A DNA stretch of 64,000 nt from Azotobacter beijerinckii (GCF_900110885.1 NZ_FOFJ01000003.1:62001-126000), one strand, 5' to 3'. Counted from the first letter of the stretch, positions 1-8,798 are shown. The notes: generated from the sequence alone by a model not told the origin. A program made the numbers and translations.

Positions 1-1919
1 CTGGTGTGGATGCGCCCGGTGCGCGGGTTGATCTGCTCGGGCAACTTGTCGGTGTAGGTGCTTTTGAGCTTGCTGACGCTGCGGTAATCCATGAGCACCT
101 GCGGCAGCGCGTAGCCCTGCTCGGCCAGTTCGGCGAGCACGCTTTCCGCGGTGGAGGCCTGCCCCTTGGCGGTCTTGGAGAGGATCGGCAGGCCGAGCTT
201 GTCGTAGAGGATCGCACCGAGCTGCTTGGGCGAGGCGAGGTTGAACTCCTCGCCGGCCAGCTCGAAGGCCTGGCGCTCGAGCTGCTGCATCTTCTCGCCC
301 AGCTCGACGCTCTGCTGGCCGAGCAGTTTCGCGTCGACCAGCGCGCCGTGGCGCTCGATGCGCGCCAGCACCGGCACCAGCGGCATCTCGATCTCACGCA
401 GCACCCTGGCCAGCGACGGGACGGCCTCGAGCTTTTCCCACAGGCACTGGTGCAGGCGCAGGGTCACGTCGGCGTCCTCGGCGGCGTAGGGGCCGGCCTG
501 CTCGAGGGCGATCTGGTCGAAGGTCAGCTGCTTGGCACCCTTGCCGGCGATGTCCTCGAAGTGGATGGTGCTCTGGCCGAGGTACTTGAGCGCCAGGCTG
601 TCCATGTCGTGGCGGGTCGCGGTGGAGTCCAGCACGTAGGATTCGAGCATGGTGTCGAAGGCCACGCCGCGCACCTCGATGCCGTAGCGGGCGAGGATGT
701 TCATGTCGTACTTGGCGTGCTGGCCGACCTTGGCCCTGGCCGGGTCTTCGAGCAGCGGCTTGAGCGCGGCGAGCACCGCGGCGCGATCCAGCTGCGCGGG
801 CACGCCCATGTAGCTGTGCGCCAGCGGCACGTAGGCCGCCTCGAACGGCGCGATCGCGAAGGACACGCCGACCAGCTCGGCCTGCTGGGCGTCGAGGCCG
901 GTGGTCTCGGTGTCGAAGGCGAACAGCTCGGCCGCCTCGAGCTTCTCCAGCCAGGCGTCGAACTGCGCCGGCTCCAGCAGGGTTTCGTAGCGGGTCGGCG
1001 GCGCTGCCGGGTCGGCGGCGCCGTCCTCGCCGGCCGCCTTGCTCTCGCGCAGCAGCTCGTCCAGCCAGTTCTTGAATTCCAGCTCGCGGTACAGCGGGAT
1101 CAGCGCCTCGCGATCCGCCGCGCCCGGGTGCAGCTGGTCGAGCTGGAGATCCAGCGCCACGTCGGTCTTGATGGTCGCCAGCTGGTAGGACAGGTAGGCC
1201 ATCTCGCGGTGCTCCTCGAGCTTGGCCGGCAGCGACTTGGCGCCGCGGATCGGCAGCCCCGGCACCTGCTCGAGGTGGGCGTAGATCACGTCGAGGCCGC
1301 CGCCCAGGCCCTGCAGCAGGCCCAGCGCGGTCTTCTCGCCGACCCCCGGCACGCCGGGGATGTTGTCGACCTTGTCACCCATCAGCGCGAGGAAGTCGAC
1401 GATCAGCTCCGGGCCGACGCCGAACTTCTCCACCACCCCGGCGCGGTCCAGCACGCTGCCGGTCATGGTGTTGACCAGGGTGATGTGGCCGTCGACCAGT
1501 TGCGCCATGTCCTTGTCGCCGGTGGAGATCACCACCGGGCGGTCGGCGGCGGCGCTGGAACGCGCCAGGGTGCCGATCACGTCGTCGGCCTCAACTCCCT
1601 CGATGCACAAGAGCGGCAGGCCGAGGGCTCGCACGCAGGCATGCAGCGGCTCGATCTGCACGCGCAGGTCGTCCGGCATCGGCGGGCGGTGCGACTTGTA
1701 GTGCTCGAACAGTTCGTCGCGGAAGGTCGGCCCCTTGGCGTCGAACACCACCGCGAAGGGGCTGTCCGGGTACTGTCGGCGCAGGCTCAGCAGCATGTTC
1801 AGCACGCCCTTCACCGCCCCGGTGGGCAGGCCGGCGGAGGTGTGCAGCGGCGGCAGGGCGTGGAAAGCGCGGTACAGGTAGGAGGAGCCGTCCACCAGGA
1901 CGAGGGGGGGCTGGATCAT
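1..1919 (-). CDS. polA: DNA polymerase I, N-terminal 639 residues (cut by window edge)
   Basis: DNA polymerase I fills gaps and removes RNA primers in replication and repair. The visible part starts [20 protein letters not shown], the typical start of the 5'-3' exonuclease domain, and continues through the helix-hairpin-helix region ([15 protein letters not shown], about residue 195). The 3'-5' exonuclease domain follows, with an intact Exo I motif (FDTETTGLD, about residue 335), then the beginning of the polymerase domain ([16 protein letters not shown]). The catalytic palm lies beyond position 1. The family is about 920 residues long, so roughly 70% is present. It is divergently arranged with the DUF2782 gene. 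The adjacency polA-DUF2782-thrB is the normal Pseudomonas order. Confidence 0.97.
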   Translation of the reverse strand, partial: MIQPPLVLVDGSSYLYRAFHALPPLHTSAGLPTGAVKGVLNMLLSLRRQYPDSPFAVVFDAKGPTFRDELFEHYKSHRPPMPDDLRVQIEPLHACVRALGLPLLCIEGVEADDVIGTLARSSAAADRPVVISTGDKDMAQLVDGHITLVNTMTGSVLDRAGVVEKFGVGPELIVDFLALMGDKVDNIPGVPGVGEKTALGLLQGLGGGLDVIYAHLEQVPGLPIRGAKSLPAKLEEHREMAYLSYQLATIKTDVALDLQLDQLHPGAADREALIPLYRELEFKNWLDELLRESKAAGEDGAADPAAPPTRYETLLEPAQFDAWLEKLEAAELFAFDTETTGLDAQQAELVGVSFAIAPFEAAYVPLAHSYMGVPAQLDRAAVLAALKPLLEDPARAKVGQHAKYDMNILARYGIEVRGVAFDTMLESYVLDSTATRHDMDSLALKYLGQSTIHFEDIAGKGAKQLTFDQIALEQAGPYAAEDADVTLRLHQCLWEKLEAVPSLARVLREIEMPLVPVLARIERHGALVDAKLLGQQSVELGEKMQQLERQAFELAGEEFNLASPKQLGAILYDKLGLPILSKTAKGQASTAESVLAELAEQGYALPQVLMDYRSVSKLKSTYTDKLPEQINPRTGRIHT

Positions 1920-1992
1920 GACGAAGAATCAACCTTTTCCGCGGGTGCGGCGCTAGAATGACAAGACTTGACGACGAAAGGACAAGGTTATC

Positions 1993-2280
1993 ATGCACAC
2001 CTTCCCTCGCCTGCTGCTGGCCGCTCTGCTGGCGTTCGGCGCGGTCGGCGCCTTCGCCCAGCAGGAGCCGCCGTCCGGCGAGCCGGACGTGACCATCCGC
2101 CAGGAAGGCGACAAGACCATCGAGGAATACCGCGTCAACGGTTTCCTCTATGCCATCAAGGTCACCCCCAAATTCGGCAAACCCTATTTCCTGGTGCGCG
2201 CCGACGGCAACGACGCCAACTTCGTGCGCTCCGACCAGCCGACCATGCGTATCCCCGCTTGGGAAATCTTCAAATGGTAA
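1993..2280 (+). CDS. DUF2782 domain periplasmic protein
   Basis: A 95-residue protein with an N-terminal signal peptide (hydrophobic LLLAALLAFGAVGAFA followed by QQEP), so it is probably secreted to the periplasm. The mature part carries the DUF2782 pattern: an IRQEGDKTIEEYRVNG stretch, then YAIKVTPKFGKPYFLV and a C-terminal W-x-x-F-K-W. Its biochemical function is not known. It lies between polA and thrB, as in Pseudomonas, and 16 bp before thrB, so the two are likely co-transcribed. Confidence 0.85.
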   Translation: MHTFPRLLLAALLAFGAVGAFAQQEPPSGEPDVTIRQEGDKTIEEYRVNGFLYAIKVTPKFGKPYFLVRADGNDANFVRSDQPTMRIPAWEIFKW

Positions 2281-2296
2281 GCGAGCCCCTCTGAAC

Positions 2297-3247
2297 ATGT
2301 CGGTTTTTACCCCTCTCGAACGCCACGAGCTGGAAACCTTCGTCGCGCCCTACGGGCTCGGCCGGCTGCTGGATTTCCAAGGCATTGCCGAAGGCAGCGA
2401 AAACAGCAACTTCTTCGTCAGCCTGGAGCAGGGCGAATACGTTCTGACCCTGATCGAACGCGGGGCGGCGGACGACCTGCCGTTCTTCATCGAACTGCTC
2501 GACGTGCTGCACGCGGCCGATCTGCCGGTGCCCTACGCGCTGCGCACGACCGAAGGCCAGGCCCTGCGCGCGCTGGCCGAGAAGCCGGCGCTGCTGCAGC
2601 CGCGGCTGCCCGGCAAACACGTACAGGAGCCCAACGCGCAGCACTGTCGCGAAGTCGGCACCCTGCTCGCTCGCCTGCACCTGGCGACCAGCAAGCAACC
2701 GCTGCCGCGGCCCAGCGACCGCGGCCTGGAGTGGATGCAGGAAAAGGGTCCGGAACTCGCCCTGCTGCTGCCGGACGAGCAACTGCCGCTGCTGCGCGAG
2801 GCTCTGGCCGAGGTCGCCCGGCTGAAGGCCCGCCTGCTCGCCCTGCCCTCGGCCAACCTGCACGCCGACCTGTTCCGCGACAACGTGCTGTTCGACGGCC
2901 CGCACCTGACCGGAGTGATCGACTTCTACAACGCCTTCTGCGGACCGATGCTCTACGACCTGGCGATCGCCGCGAACGACTGGTGCTCGAAGGACGACGG
3001 CACCCTCGATCCGCAGCTCACCCAGGCCATGCTCGCCGCCTATTCGGCCAAGCGCCCGTTCCGCGCCGCCGAGGCCGAACTCTGGCCGGCCATGCTGCGC
3101 ATCGCCTGCCTGCGCTTCTGGCTGTCCCGGCTGATCGCCGCCCAGGCCTTCGCCGGCCAGCAGGTGCTGATCCACGACCCCGAAGTGTTCCGCCGCCGCC
3201 TGCAGGCGCGCCGCCACGTCCAGGTCGCCCTGCCCTTCGCCCTGTAA
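2297..3247 (+). CDS. thrB: homoserine kinase (ThrB, APH-fold type)
   Basis: Phosphorylates homoserine to O-phosphohomoserine in threonine synthesis. The 316-residue product belongs to the aminoglycoside-phosphotransferase-like class of homoserine kinase found in Pseudomonas, not the GHMP class of E. coli. It begins MSVFTPLERHELETFV and has a nucleotide-binding N lobe (AEGSENSNFFV). The catalytic loop NLHADLFRDN lies near residue 188 and the metal-binding GVIDFYNA near 210. The reading frame stays open upstream, but an internal methionine at 2297 gives the family-typical length, so I chose that start. Confidence 0.93.
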   Translation: MSVFTPLERHELETFVAPYGLGRLLDFQGIAEGSENSNFFVSLEQGEYVLTLIERGAADDLPFFIELLDVLHAADLPVPYALRTTEGQALRALAEKPALLQPRLPGKHVQEPNAQHCREVGTLLARLHLATSKQPLPRPSDRGLEWMQEKGPELALLLPDEQLPLLREALAEVARLKARLLALPSANLHADLFRDNVLFDGPHLTGVIDFYNAFCGPMLYDLAIAANDWCSKDDGTLDPQLTQAMLAAYSAKRPFRAAEAELWPAMLRIACLRFWLSRLIAAQAFAGQQVLIHDPEVFRRRLQARRHVQVALPFAL

Positions 3248-3273
3248 TTCCCGTCGTAACCCCCCCGGCCTCG

Positions 3274-3388
3274 CGTAGGGTGGGTTAGGCCGCAGGCCGT
3301 ACCCACCGACCGGCCGCGAGGCCGGCAATGGGGATGCCTGCCGGCATCCTTGGCGGGTTACGCCGCCTGGCGGCTAACCCTCCCTACG
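3274..3388. repeat. intergenic palindromic repeat, family 1 copy A
   Basis: Begins CGTAGGGTGGGTTAG and ends with the inverted form CTAACCCTCCCTACG. Short internal inverted repeats (GGCCGCGAGGCCGG and GCCTGCCGGCATCC) lie between. It sits between two convergent genes. Copies of the same design occur at 20082-20173 and 53574-53689, always between genes, so this is a dispersed palindromic repeat of the REP/BIME kind rather than a gene. Confidence 0.75.
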
Positions 3389-3410
3389 CAACGCAGGCAC
3401 CGCCGCCCGG

Positions 3411-4253
3411 CTATGGACGCACGAAGTCTAGAATCGCCGCCACCGTCCGCTGCGCCCCTTCCCCGAAGAGCATGGTCATGTGGTTGCCCGGAACCTCGAC
3501 GTAGCACCCGTCGGCGACCGCCGCGACCGTCTCCAGCGCCTGTTCGCGCGGCAGCACCGGCGGCGTGCCCGGCGGCCCGTAGGCGCCCGGGGCATTGACC
3601 AGCAGCATCGGCTGACGGACGGCAGCCAGATGGCCCGGCCAGTCCTCGGCGAGCAGCCTGTCCAGCGCCTCGCCGATCGCCTCGGGGCGCGAGCGCGGCC
3701 TGAGCGTGCCGTCGGCGCGGGTTTCCACGTCGGCCCGGTAGGCGCTTTCGATGGTCGGGTCCCACCAGCCCGCGTAGAACGGCAGCCGCTTGATCGAGGC
3801 GAGGTACGCCTCCCAGGAAGGATGCACCGTGCCCAGACGATCCAGGGAGGGCTGGATCAGCGCACGCGCCTGCGGATGGAAGGAGCCGGCCGCATCGAGC
3901 ACCACCAGCCGGGCGACCCGCTCGGGATAGTGCGCCGCCATGTAGAGGGCCAGCAGACCGCCGAACGAATGCCCGCCCAGCACCATCCGCTCCAGGCCCA
4001 GCGCCTCCAGCAGGCCCACCACGTCGGCGGCATGCTCGGCCATGCCGTAGCCGCGCTCCGGCTTGTCGCTCAGCCCGCGCCCGCGCAGATCGAGGGCCAG
4101 CACCCGCAGCGCCGGACTCAAACCGGCCTCGAGCAGACCGTCGAAGATGTGGGCATTGGCGGTCAGGCCGGGCATCAGCACCAGCGGCGGCTCGCCGCCG
4201 GGGTGATCCAGACAGTGCAACTGGATGCCGTTGGTCTGCACGAACCTTTCCAT
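3411..4253 (-). CDS. alpha/beta hydrolase
   Basis: A 280-residue alpha/beta-hydrolase-fold enzyme of unknown substrate. The oxyanion region LVLMPGLTANAHIF is followed by the DLRGRGLSDKP loop. The nucleophile elbow GHSFGG puts the catalytic serine at about residue 96, and a late histidine sits in EVPGNHMTM near residue 259. There is no signal peptide, so it is cytoplasmic. It is a single-gene unit convergent with thrB, and no neighbour indicates a pathway. Family members include esterases and C-C hydrolases, and the sequence does not separate these. Confidence 0.85.
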   Translation of the reverse strand: MERFVQTNGIQLHCLDHPGGEPPLVLMPGLTANAHIFDGLLEAGLSPALRVLALDLRGRGLSDKPERGYGMAEHAADVVGLLEALGLERMVLGGHSFGGLLALYMAAHYPERVARLVVLDAAGSFHPQARALIQPSLDRLGTVHPSWEAYLASIKRLPFYAGWWDPTIESAYRADVETRADGTLRPRSRPEAIGEALDRLLAEDWPGHLAAVRQPMLLVNAPGAYGPPGTPPVLPREQALETVAAVADGCYVEVPGNHMTMLFGEGAQRTVAAILDFVRP

Positions 4254-4445
4254 GGGCGATCTCCGCCGGTACGGAAGTAACGGAAGGACAACAGTCCCTC
4301 CCCCGCTTCAGAGAATAGCCGTGCGGAGTAGCCCGCGACGGGGAGCGGCAGCGGAGCCCGGGGTGCCGGGATCTCGCCGGCCGACGAAATGCCCAACAGG
4401 GAGCACCATGGTATTTTCGGGCGCAACGGAAAGACGGACGCGAAA

Positions 4446-5303
4446 CTAGCCCAGCTCGAAGGTGGTAATGCCGAAAACCTTATCGAGAGCAATATCCGGG
4501 AACGAGCCGGTGTACATTCGTGCCGTTTCGAAGGACGGCTCCATCCCGTTGAGCCGGGCAACGTCGATCGCCCGGGCGTTGGGCTCGGGCGTATCCAGAT
4601 AAAGGGCGGAGCCTGGAGGGACCCTGGAGGTCAAGGCATTGAACAGCTCGATGGCCAGGTCCTTATCTTCGGCATTCAGGGGACCTATCTTGTATCCCGT
4701 CCGGCAGGCACGAATGACGCCATACCCTGAAAGCTTGCCGTTTTCGACGATCCCCAGAGCATGACAATCGGGCTGGTTGATCCAGGCCTTGAGGAAGCAC
4801 TCCCTCCGCTCCGGAAAGAACTGCCGGTCGTAACCGCATAAGTCCCCGAAATCGAGGGACGACAGGCTGACCATGTTTGCCGAGACAGGGGATGACTTTC
4901 TCGACAGCCCGGCAAACCTTATGTTTCTATGCGCCAGCTTGAAACCGGACTTCTTATAGTTTTCCTGCTGGGCCACCACGCCATCCAACCCGACATTTCG
5001 CCCCTTCAAGTATTCGAGCGCCCTGTTCCAAATCTGAATGCCATATCCCTTCTGGCGATGACTCTTCTCGACAATATATAAACCGACAAACCCGAACGAG
5101 TCGCCATACTTGACGGCCGAAATGGTTGCAATCGGCCGATTGTCGAGCCTTCCGATCAGAAAGCCTTGGGGATCTGCCGCATAAAAAGAAGCGGCATCGT
5201 CCAACCCCGGATTCCACCCTTCGGTATTTGCCCAATCCACGGCTATCTGTAGCTCGTCTCGCGACATCACTGAAATGTGGTAGTCGGATTGCTGAAATGC
5301 CAT
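4446..5303 (-). CDS. GNAT family N-acetyltransferase
   Basis: A 285-residue acetyltransferase. The acetyl-CoA binding segment of the first GNAT domain is visible as VGLYIVEKSHRQKGYG near residue 75-90. The C-terminal half (KLSGYGVIRACRTGYKIGP) resembles the second domain of two-domain GNAT proteins. The substrate is unknown. The frame stays open further upstream, but the methionine at 5303 (MAFQQSDYH) is preceded by a GGTG and gives a domain-consistent start. Base composition is lower in GC than thrB and the nrd genes, so transfer is possible. Confidence 0.8.
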   Translation of the reverse strand: MAFQQSDYHISVMSRDELQIAVDWANTEGWNPGLDDAASFYAADPQGFLIGRLDNRPIATISAVKYGDSFGFVGLYIVEKSHRQKGYGIQIWNRALEYLKGRNVGLDGVVAQQENYKKSGFKLAHRNIRFAGLSRKSSPVSANMVSLSSLDFGDLCGYDRQFFPERRECFLKAWINQPDCHALGIVENGKLSGYGVIRACRTGYKIGPLNAEDKDLAIELFNALTSRVPPGSALYLDTPEPNARAIDVARLNGMEPSFETARMYTGSFPDIALDKVFGITTFELG

Positions 5304-5645
5304 AAAACACCATAATGAATAGTTGTAATGTACGATTACACCAGCGTATGGAAAAGCTGTAGCTGTCGAAGCGAACCGCAAGTTGTGGCCTGTTCAAAGT
5401 CCCCGGATTCAAAATCCCTGTGCTTTCCTGTCCATGAAGATGGTCGCCCAGGCGCTCCTCGACATGAGAAAGCCTCTGCAATTCCGCACACCCTAAGCCA
5501 CGATACCGTTCCAGCGTAGCCCGATGTTTACAATCGTCAATATAGAAAGTAGAAGGCCCGCTCGCTTTAAATCCTCTCGCATTGGCCATGACGCATTATC
5601 AATGCGAAGTCTTTCCAGAGCGGTTGCCTAACCGAATCGTTGCCT
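5304..5645. other. gene-poor gap between GNAT and DUF1971 genes
   Basis: About 340 bp with no convincing gene. On the minus strand a frame starting at 5589 (MANARGFKASGPSTFYIDD) is open for about 95 codons before running into the GNAT gene out of frame. I do not recognise its sequence. It may be the relic of a small gene. No RNA gene or clear terminator was seen. Confidence 0.4.
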
Positions 5646-5933
5646 CTACTCCCTTGGCACCCGACAGAACTCGACAAAAAATCTGACCGGACCATCCGGG
5701 CTTACTTCATACGGCACCTGGGGTTCGACGACACCGTACTGATCGGGCGTCAGGAGGATTTCGCTCACTTCCGGCACCAATATCCGATAAAGGAGCCGGC
5801 CTTCCAATACCACGATTTTCGCCCAGGCGCCCTCTTTCGTCGTGTGCTGCTTCAGAAGTCCGGGAGGTACCGTTGCCTCCGTGAATATCGGCGTTCTCTT
5901 GTAGGGTCGAACATCTTCTGGCAGGGCTTTCAT
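5646..5933 (-). CDS. DUF1971 domain protein (TehB/YeaR-like cupin)
   Basis: A 95-residue small beta-barrel protein of the DUF1971 type, related to YeaR and to the N-terminal domain of some TehB tellurite-resistance proteins. The characteristic stretches are VRPYKRTPIFTEATVPPGLL, WAKIVVLEGRLLYRIL and GPVRFFVEF. The function is unknown; a small-molecule binding or detoxification role is only an inference from relatives. The start at 5933 is preceded by GGAG at 7-nt spacing, which favours it over the upstream methionine at 5960. Confidence 0.82.
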   Translation of the reverse strand: MKALPEDVRPYKRTPIFTEATVPPGLLKQHTTKEGAWAKIVVLEGRLLYRILVPEVSEILLTPDQYGVVEPQVPYEVSPDGPVRFFVEFCRVPRE

Positions 5934-6060
5934 TGGAATACTCCGCTCGACATCGGCCAAAGGGCGCCGTAAGCGTAGCCTACGGACGTCCGGGTTAGCG
6001 AGGCGAACGACTTGAATACCAAGTCAGGCGCCTACACCAGATCGACTCATGTTTATGTAA

Positions 6061-6390
6061 TTACTGGACAGTCAATCCCTGCTTTCTCAGTTCTATCGCC
6101 CTGGGAAGCGTGAATCCCTTGGCTTGCCATTTGGCGGTTTCTTGCGGAGTGAAACCTTCGCGATGCCAGCTCATGATGGTGTCGGGGCTTTGAATACCGG
6201 ATTGAACCCAAGGCTTGATATCGGTCGGCGTGAAACCGCTCTGCCGAAACAGGTTCGCACTCTGGGCGGCAACCCCTATGCCTTTCCATTCGTCGGCCTC
6301 CTGGGGAGGTATATCGCTCCAAGGATTGGATGCGCAGCCAGTCAGCCAAAGTACGGTGGCTATGGAGAGGATCACAAATCTTTTACTCAT
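6061..6390 (-). CDS. small outer-membrane lipoprotein, unknown function
   Basis: A 109-residue precursor with a lipoprotein signal peptide and lipobox (VLWLTGCASN; lipidated cysteine near residue 19). After the lipobox are repeated units of the form F-x-x-x-x-I/A-x-x-W followed by a short turn (FTPTDIKPW, FTPQETAKW), resembling tandem helical hairpins. A good ribosome binding site (AAGGAG, 6-nt spacing) precedes the start. I do not recognise a named family. It lies beside the integron relic and might be an old cassette gene, but I see no attC site attached to it. Confidence 0.75.
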   Translation of the reverse strand: MSKRFVILSIATVLWLTGCASNPWSDIPPQEADEWKGIGVAAQSANLFRQSGFTPTDIKPWVQSGIQSPDTIMSWHREGFTPQETAKWQAKGFTLPRAIELRKQGLTVQ

Positions 6391-6555
6391 ACTGCACTCC
6401 TTGGTTCGTGTAGTGCGTCAGTCGATAAAACGATGTACTGAAGGTGAATAACTTATTGCTCAACCGTTCTTCGATAACCCATGATCTGAATAAGTCCACC
6501 ATGAGGTACAAAATCCTCGTCTGCCGACACGAACGTCCTTTCAGAGCGTTTCCCC

Positions 6556-6720
6556 ATGGACGAGCACAAGTTAGCGAGCCGGCCATGCGAGCAAATCCGT
6601 ATGCGCCATTATTCGATGCGTGCTGGAACAGCTCGTATCGAGCAGGCGCGGAATTCTATCCGCTGTCGTAATGCGCGTCATCCGGCGGGAAGGCGTGGAG
6701 CAAGCCTGCGCGCCCCACCG
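6556..6720 (+). pseudogene. integron integrase relic (N-terminal fragment)
   Basis: Translation from 6556 gives MDEHKLASRPCEQIRMRHYS, then RHPAGRRGAS. This matches the start of the intI at 10419 ([30 protein letters not shown]). At the DNA level, blocks such as GAGCAAATCCGTAT and CGCCATTATTCGAT are shared. The similarity fades after about 6720, and no core or catalytic domain follows. It is therefore a truncated, degraded second copy of an integron integrase, on the same strand as the longer copy. Confidence 0.75.
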
Positions 6721-7132
6721 GAGGGATCGGCGAGCGTGCCCATGCCTCTCGGCGACCGCCCTATCGACGGGGGACAAGCCCAACAAGCTGGTTCAGATCT
6801 GCTGGGCGGTGTGGTTTCACGGTCGGCTCCTCCGCGGCAACTGGCAGAGCAGCCGGCCCGCCTGACGGCGGACCTGCGTAATCGGCAGCAGGTTTTCCCG
6901 TGGTTGTGGTGAACAGCGACACTGTCGGAACAGGCGAGTCCTGCAGCGGAACAAGGCCGATAAAAATGCTGATCCTGGTGATCGATTGAGCGCTTGGCCC
7001 CCGTTGCGTGAACTACAGAATGGCCCGGGCGGCAACGCCCATGGAAGGCCGGATATACGAATGCAACCGCACTGACGACAGGGTTGAAACAGCATTGCTC
7101 ACCACTTGTGGGGAGAGTCCATATACCGAATG
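6721..7132. other. non-coding region between intI relic and cassette array
   Basis: No gene can be supported here. Frames in both directions are broken or lack a start signal and recognisable sequence. It probably contains decayed integrase or cassette sequence, but I could not match it to anything else in the window. Confidence 0.4.
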
Positions 7133-7372
7133 TTAGGCATTGAAGCCAAAGCGGATGCACGAATAGCCTGCGATTCACGCCAAACAGCCAAACCTGCCAC
7201 CGCACCAGGCACGCTACCGCCACATCCTCGCGGCGAACGGAAGCAGCCACCGGGTGATTGTGCCGCAGACTCGAAGCCGGGCAGAACCCATGGGGCAGGA
7301 AGGAAGTGGAAACAGAATGATGATTTTCGAGCTTCCTTGCCTGCACCAACTACAAAGCTAATTATGCCTAAC
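7133..7372 (-). mobile_element. integron cassette F, probably non-coding
   Basis: Read on the minus strand, this segment runs from a GTTAGGC core (7372-7366) to another GTTAGGC (7133-7139 on the plus strand). It is about 90% identical to 62180-62404 in the right-hand array, including the shared blocks CTTCCTTCCTGCCCCATGGG and GGTGGCTGCTTCCGTTCGCC. A frame is open in both copies (WVLPGF, then GGCFRSP), but several differences change amino acids, so protein coding is unproven. Confidence 0.65.
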
Positions 7373-7453
7373 AATTAAGCTAACGGGCAGGCAAACGCGT
7401 AGCGTTTGACTGTCCAGCGAACGAAGTGAGCGAAGTTGAGCGCATTGTTAGGC
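7366..7453 (-). repeat. attC recombination site
   Basis: An 88-bp imperfect palindrome bounded by GCCTAAC and GTTAGGC. The inner arms are TTAAGCTAACGGGC and GCGAAGTTGAGCGC, with a central AACGCGTAGCGTTT hairpin. It belongs to the same attC subfamily as 7783-7870, 8799-8887 and 62880-62968. Confidence 0.85.
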
Positions 7454-7469
7454 TCGCTGCCACCGGTTG

Positions 7470-7778
7470 CTAACGTAAACGACTACCATCGGGATTCCTA
7501 GCCTCTTCATCGCGGCGTGTCGGGTAAAATTCCTTTTTCTCATCTAGCTCGTAGAAAAGTATGCCATGAATTCCCATTGCTTCCTTTTTCGGGACCCGAC
7601 GTGCCCATATGCGTTCAAAGACTAGGTTAAGCTCGTGAGTGCTCTCACGCCCATACACCTCATCAATGAATGCTACGTCCTCACCATCAGGAAATATCAA
7701 CGCAAACTCTTCGTCCGTGGCTGAGAAAATGTCATAAACAGCATTTATAGCACTGTCAAAGACCTGAATGTTTTTCAT
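7470..7778 (-). CDS. integron cassette protein E, unknown function
   Basis: A 102-residue acidic soluble protein starting MKNIQVFDSAINAVYDIFSA. It has no signal peptide or membrane segment and I do not recognise its family. It contains FPDGEDVAFIDEV and a central FERIWARRVPKKEA. It fills the space between two attC sites and starts 5 bp inside the cassette core with no clear Shine-Dalgarno sequence, which is common for first genes of cassettes. Codon use is lower in GC than the chromosomal neighbours. Confidence 0.7.
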   Translation of the reverse strand: MKNIQVFDSAINAVYDIFSATDEEFALIFPDGEDVAFIDEVYGRESTHELNLVFERIWARRVPKKEAMGIHGILFYELDEKKEFYPTRRDEEARNPDGSRLR

Positions 7779-7782
7779 GCGT

Positions 7783-7870
7783 GCCTAACGATTAAGCTAA
7801 CGGGCGTCCAAAAGCGCAGCTTTTGGACGTCCAGCGAACGAAGTGAGCGGCGTTAAGCGCATTGTTAGAG
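7783..7870 (-). repeat. attC recombination site
   Basis: An 88-bp palindromic site from GCCTAAC to GTTAGAG. The central hairpin is CCAAAAGCGCAGCTTTTGG. It follows cassette D in the minus-strand reading direction, and its R' core overlaps the D stop codon. Confidence 0.85.
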
Positions 7871-8128
7871 GATGCCACGCTCGCGCATGCGGTCAAGCAA
7901 TGCTTGGGGGTGGATCCGATATGTACCGACAGTGATTCGCATAGTGAAGTGGTCGTATGTAGGGCTGTGCGGCGCTCCAGTATTGATTTCAGAGTTTGAC
8001 AAAAAGCAGCCTGTCGTTAGCTCATTGTCATTATTGAAGTGCTGAATTAGCTCTTGCCTAGTCACTACTAAGCCATTGCCAATATTTCCGTTGATCATTG
8101 CATCAAGAAAACGATTTCGGAGTGTCAA
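7865..8128 (-). CDS. integron cassette protein D, unknown function
   Basis: An 87-residue product if translation starts at the TTG at 8128 (reads TLRNRFLDAMINGNIGNG after the initiator). A GAGGA lies 6 nt upstream of that TTG and no ATG gives a better start. The frame stays open further upstream across the attC site, but that part is not cassette coding. The C-terminal half contains FTMRITVGTYRIHPQALLDR. The family is unrecognised. Confidence 0.6.
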   Translation of the reverse strand: MTLRNRFLDAMINGNIGNGLVVTRQELIQHFNNDNELTTGCFLSNSEINTGAPHSPTYDHFTMRITVGTYRIHPQALLDRMRERGIL

Positions 8129-8137
8129 TTTTGTTTC

Positions 8138-8255
8138 CTCTAACGCCCAAGGTAAGCGGCGCCGGAGCACCGAAGGTGCGCAGGGTACCAACAAGGGCCA
8201 TGAGAATGCCGAAGGCATGGCCCTTGTTGGCGTCCGCTTGACCGCCCAGTTAGGC
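8138..8255 (-). repeat. attC recombination site, long type
   Basis: A 118-bp imperfect palindrome. Read on the minus strand it starts GCCTAACTGGGCGGTCAAGC and ends CCTTGGGCGTTAGAG. The arms CAAGCGGACG and CGCCGCTTACCTTG are partly complementary. Two inner hairpins are present, including CCAACAAGGGCCATG paired with CATGGCCCTTGTTGG. It differs from the 88-bp attC subfamily, so this cassette had a different origin. Confidence 0.8.
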
Positions 8256-8267
8256 CACGGCCCTGAT

Positions 8268-8771
8268 TTAGCGACATTGCGATTCAACCCAATTCTTGAA
8301 CGCAGGATAGGCTGAGTTCGCCGCCGCCAGCAACTCAGAGGGGGCGCGTGCTGTTGATCCTGAGTGCGCTCTTGCGAACTCAGCGAAGATTTGGCTCTTT
8401 GCTTTTGAGTCATCGGGGTAAGCAACAGCCTCGTATGGACCATGTCCGCTAGCTAGCAGCCACAGATAGTCATCGAAGTTTTTTGCGACCACGCCGGTCT
8501 CTCCCTCGGAGCCCATGAAAACAACAGGCTGATCAAGCACCGTAGCCGATTCATTGGCAAGCCATATTGCGGCGAAGCCGCCTGAACCATCTTTTCCGAA
8601 GACGAGGAACTTGCTACCGTCAGCTTCCTTGTTTCCGGTCCACGCCTTGAACCAGTCTTGAACTTCCTCAGGCGGCAAAAAAGATTGAAACGGCTCGAAG
8701 TCCATGCCTTCTCCGTCGGCGTAATCAAACTCACGCTCATGCAGCTCTGCTATCAATGGTGGAAAGTTCAT
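8268..8771 (-). CDS. SMI1/KNR4 (SUKH) family cassette protein
   Basis: A 167-residue soluble protein of the SMI1/KNR4 (SUKH) type. The recognisable stretches are FDYADGEGMDFEPF, DGSKFLVFGKDGSGGFAAIW and PVVFMGSEGETGVVAKNFDDYLWLLA. SUKH proteins often act as immunity proteins against polymorphic toxins, but many stand alone and their function is then unknown. No toxin gene lies beside it. The start at 8771 has GAGG at 7-nt spacing and is preferred to 8777. It is a single-gene cassette between two attC sites. Confidence 0.8.
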   Translation of the reverse strand: MNFPPLIAELHEREFDYADGEGMDFEPFQSFLPPEEVQDWFKAWTGNKEADGSKFLVFGKDGSGGFAAIWLANESATVLDQPVVFMGSEGETGVVAKNFDDYLWLLASGHGPYEAVAYPDDSKAKSQIFAEFARAHSGSTARAPSELLAAANSAYPAFKNWVESQCR

Positions 8772-8798
8772 GGGCATACCTCAGTGAAATTTGTAGTG

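Noticed and set aside
6-1961. 651-codon open frame on the plus strand
   Set aside because: It is the antisense shadow of polA, which is clear on the minus strand with all exonuclease motifs.
4954-5589. 211-codon frame overlapping the GNAT gene
   Set aside because: Its second half is the out-of-frame shadow of the acetyltransferase. The first 90 codons might be a relic but cannot be supported.
7099-7374. 91-codon protein in cassette F
   Set aside because: The frame is partly kept in the other copy, but most differences change amino acids and there is no start signal. I treat the cassette as non-coding.
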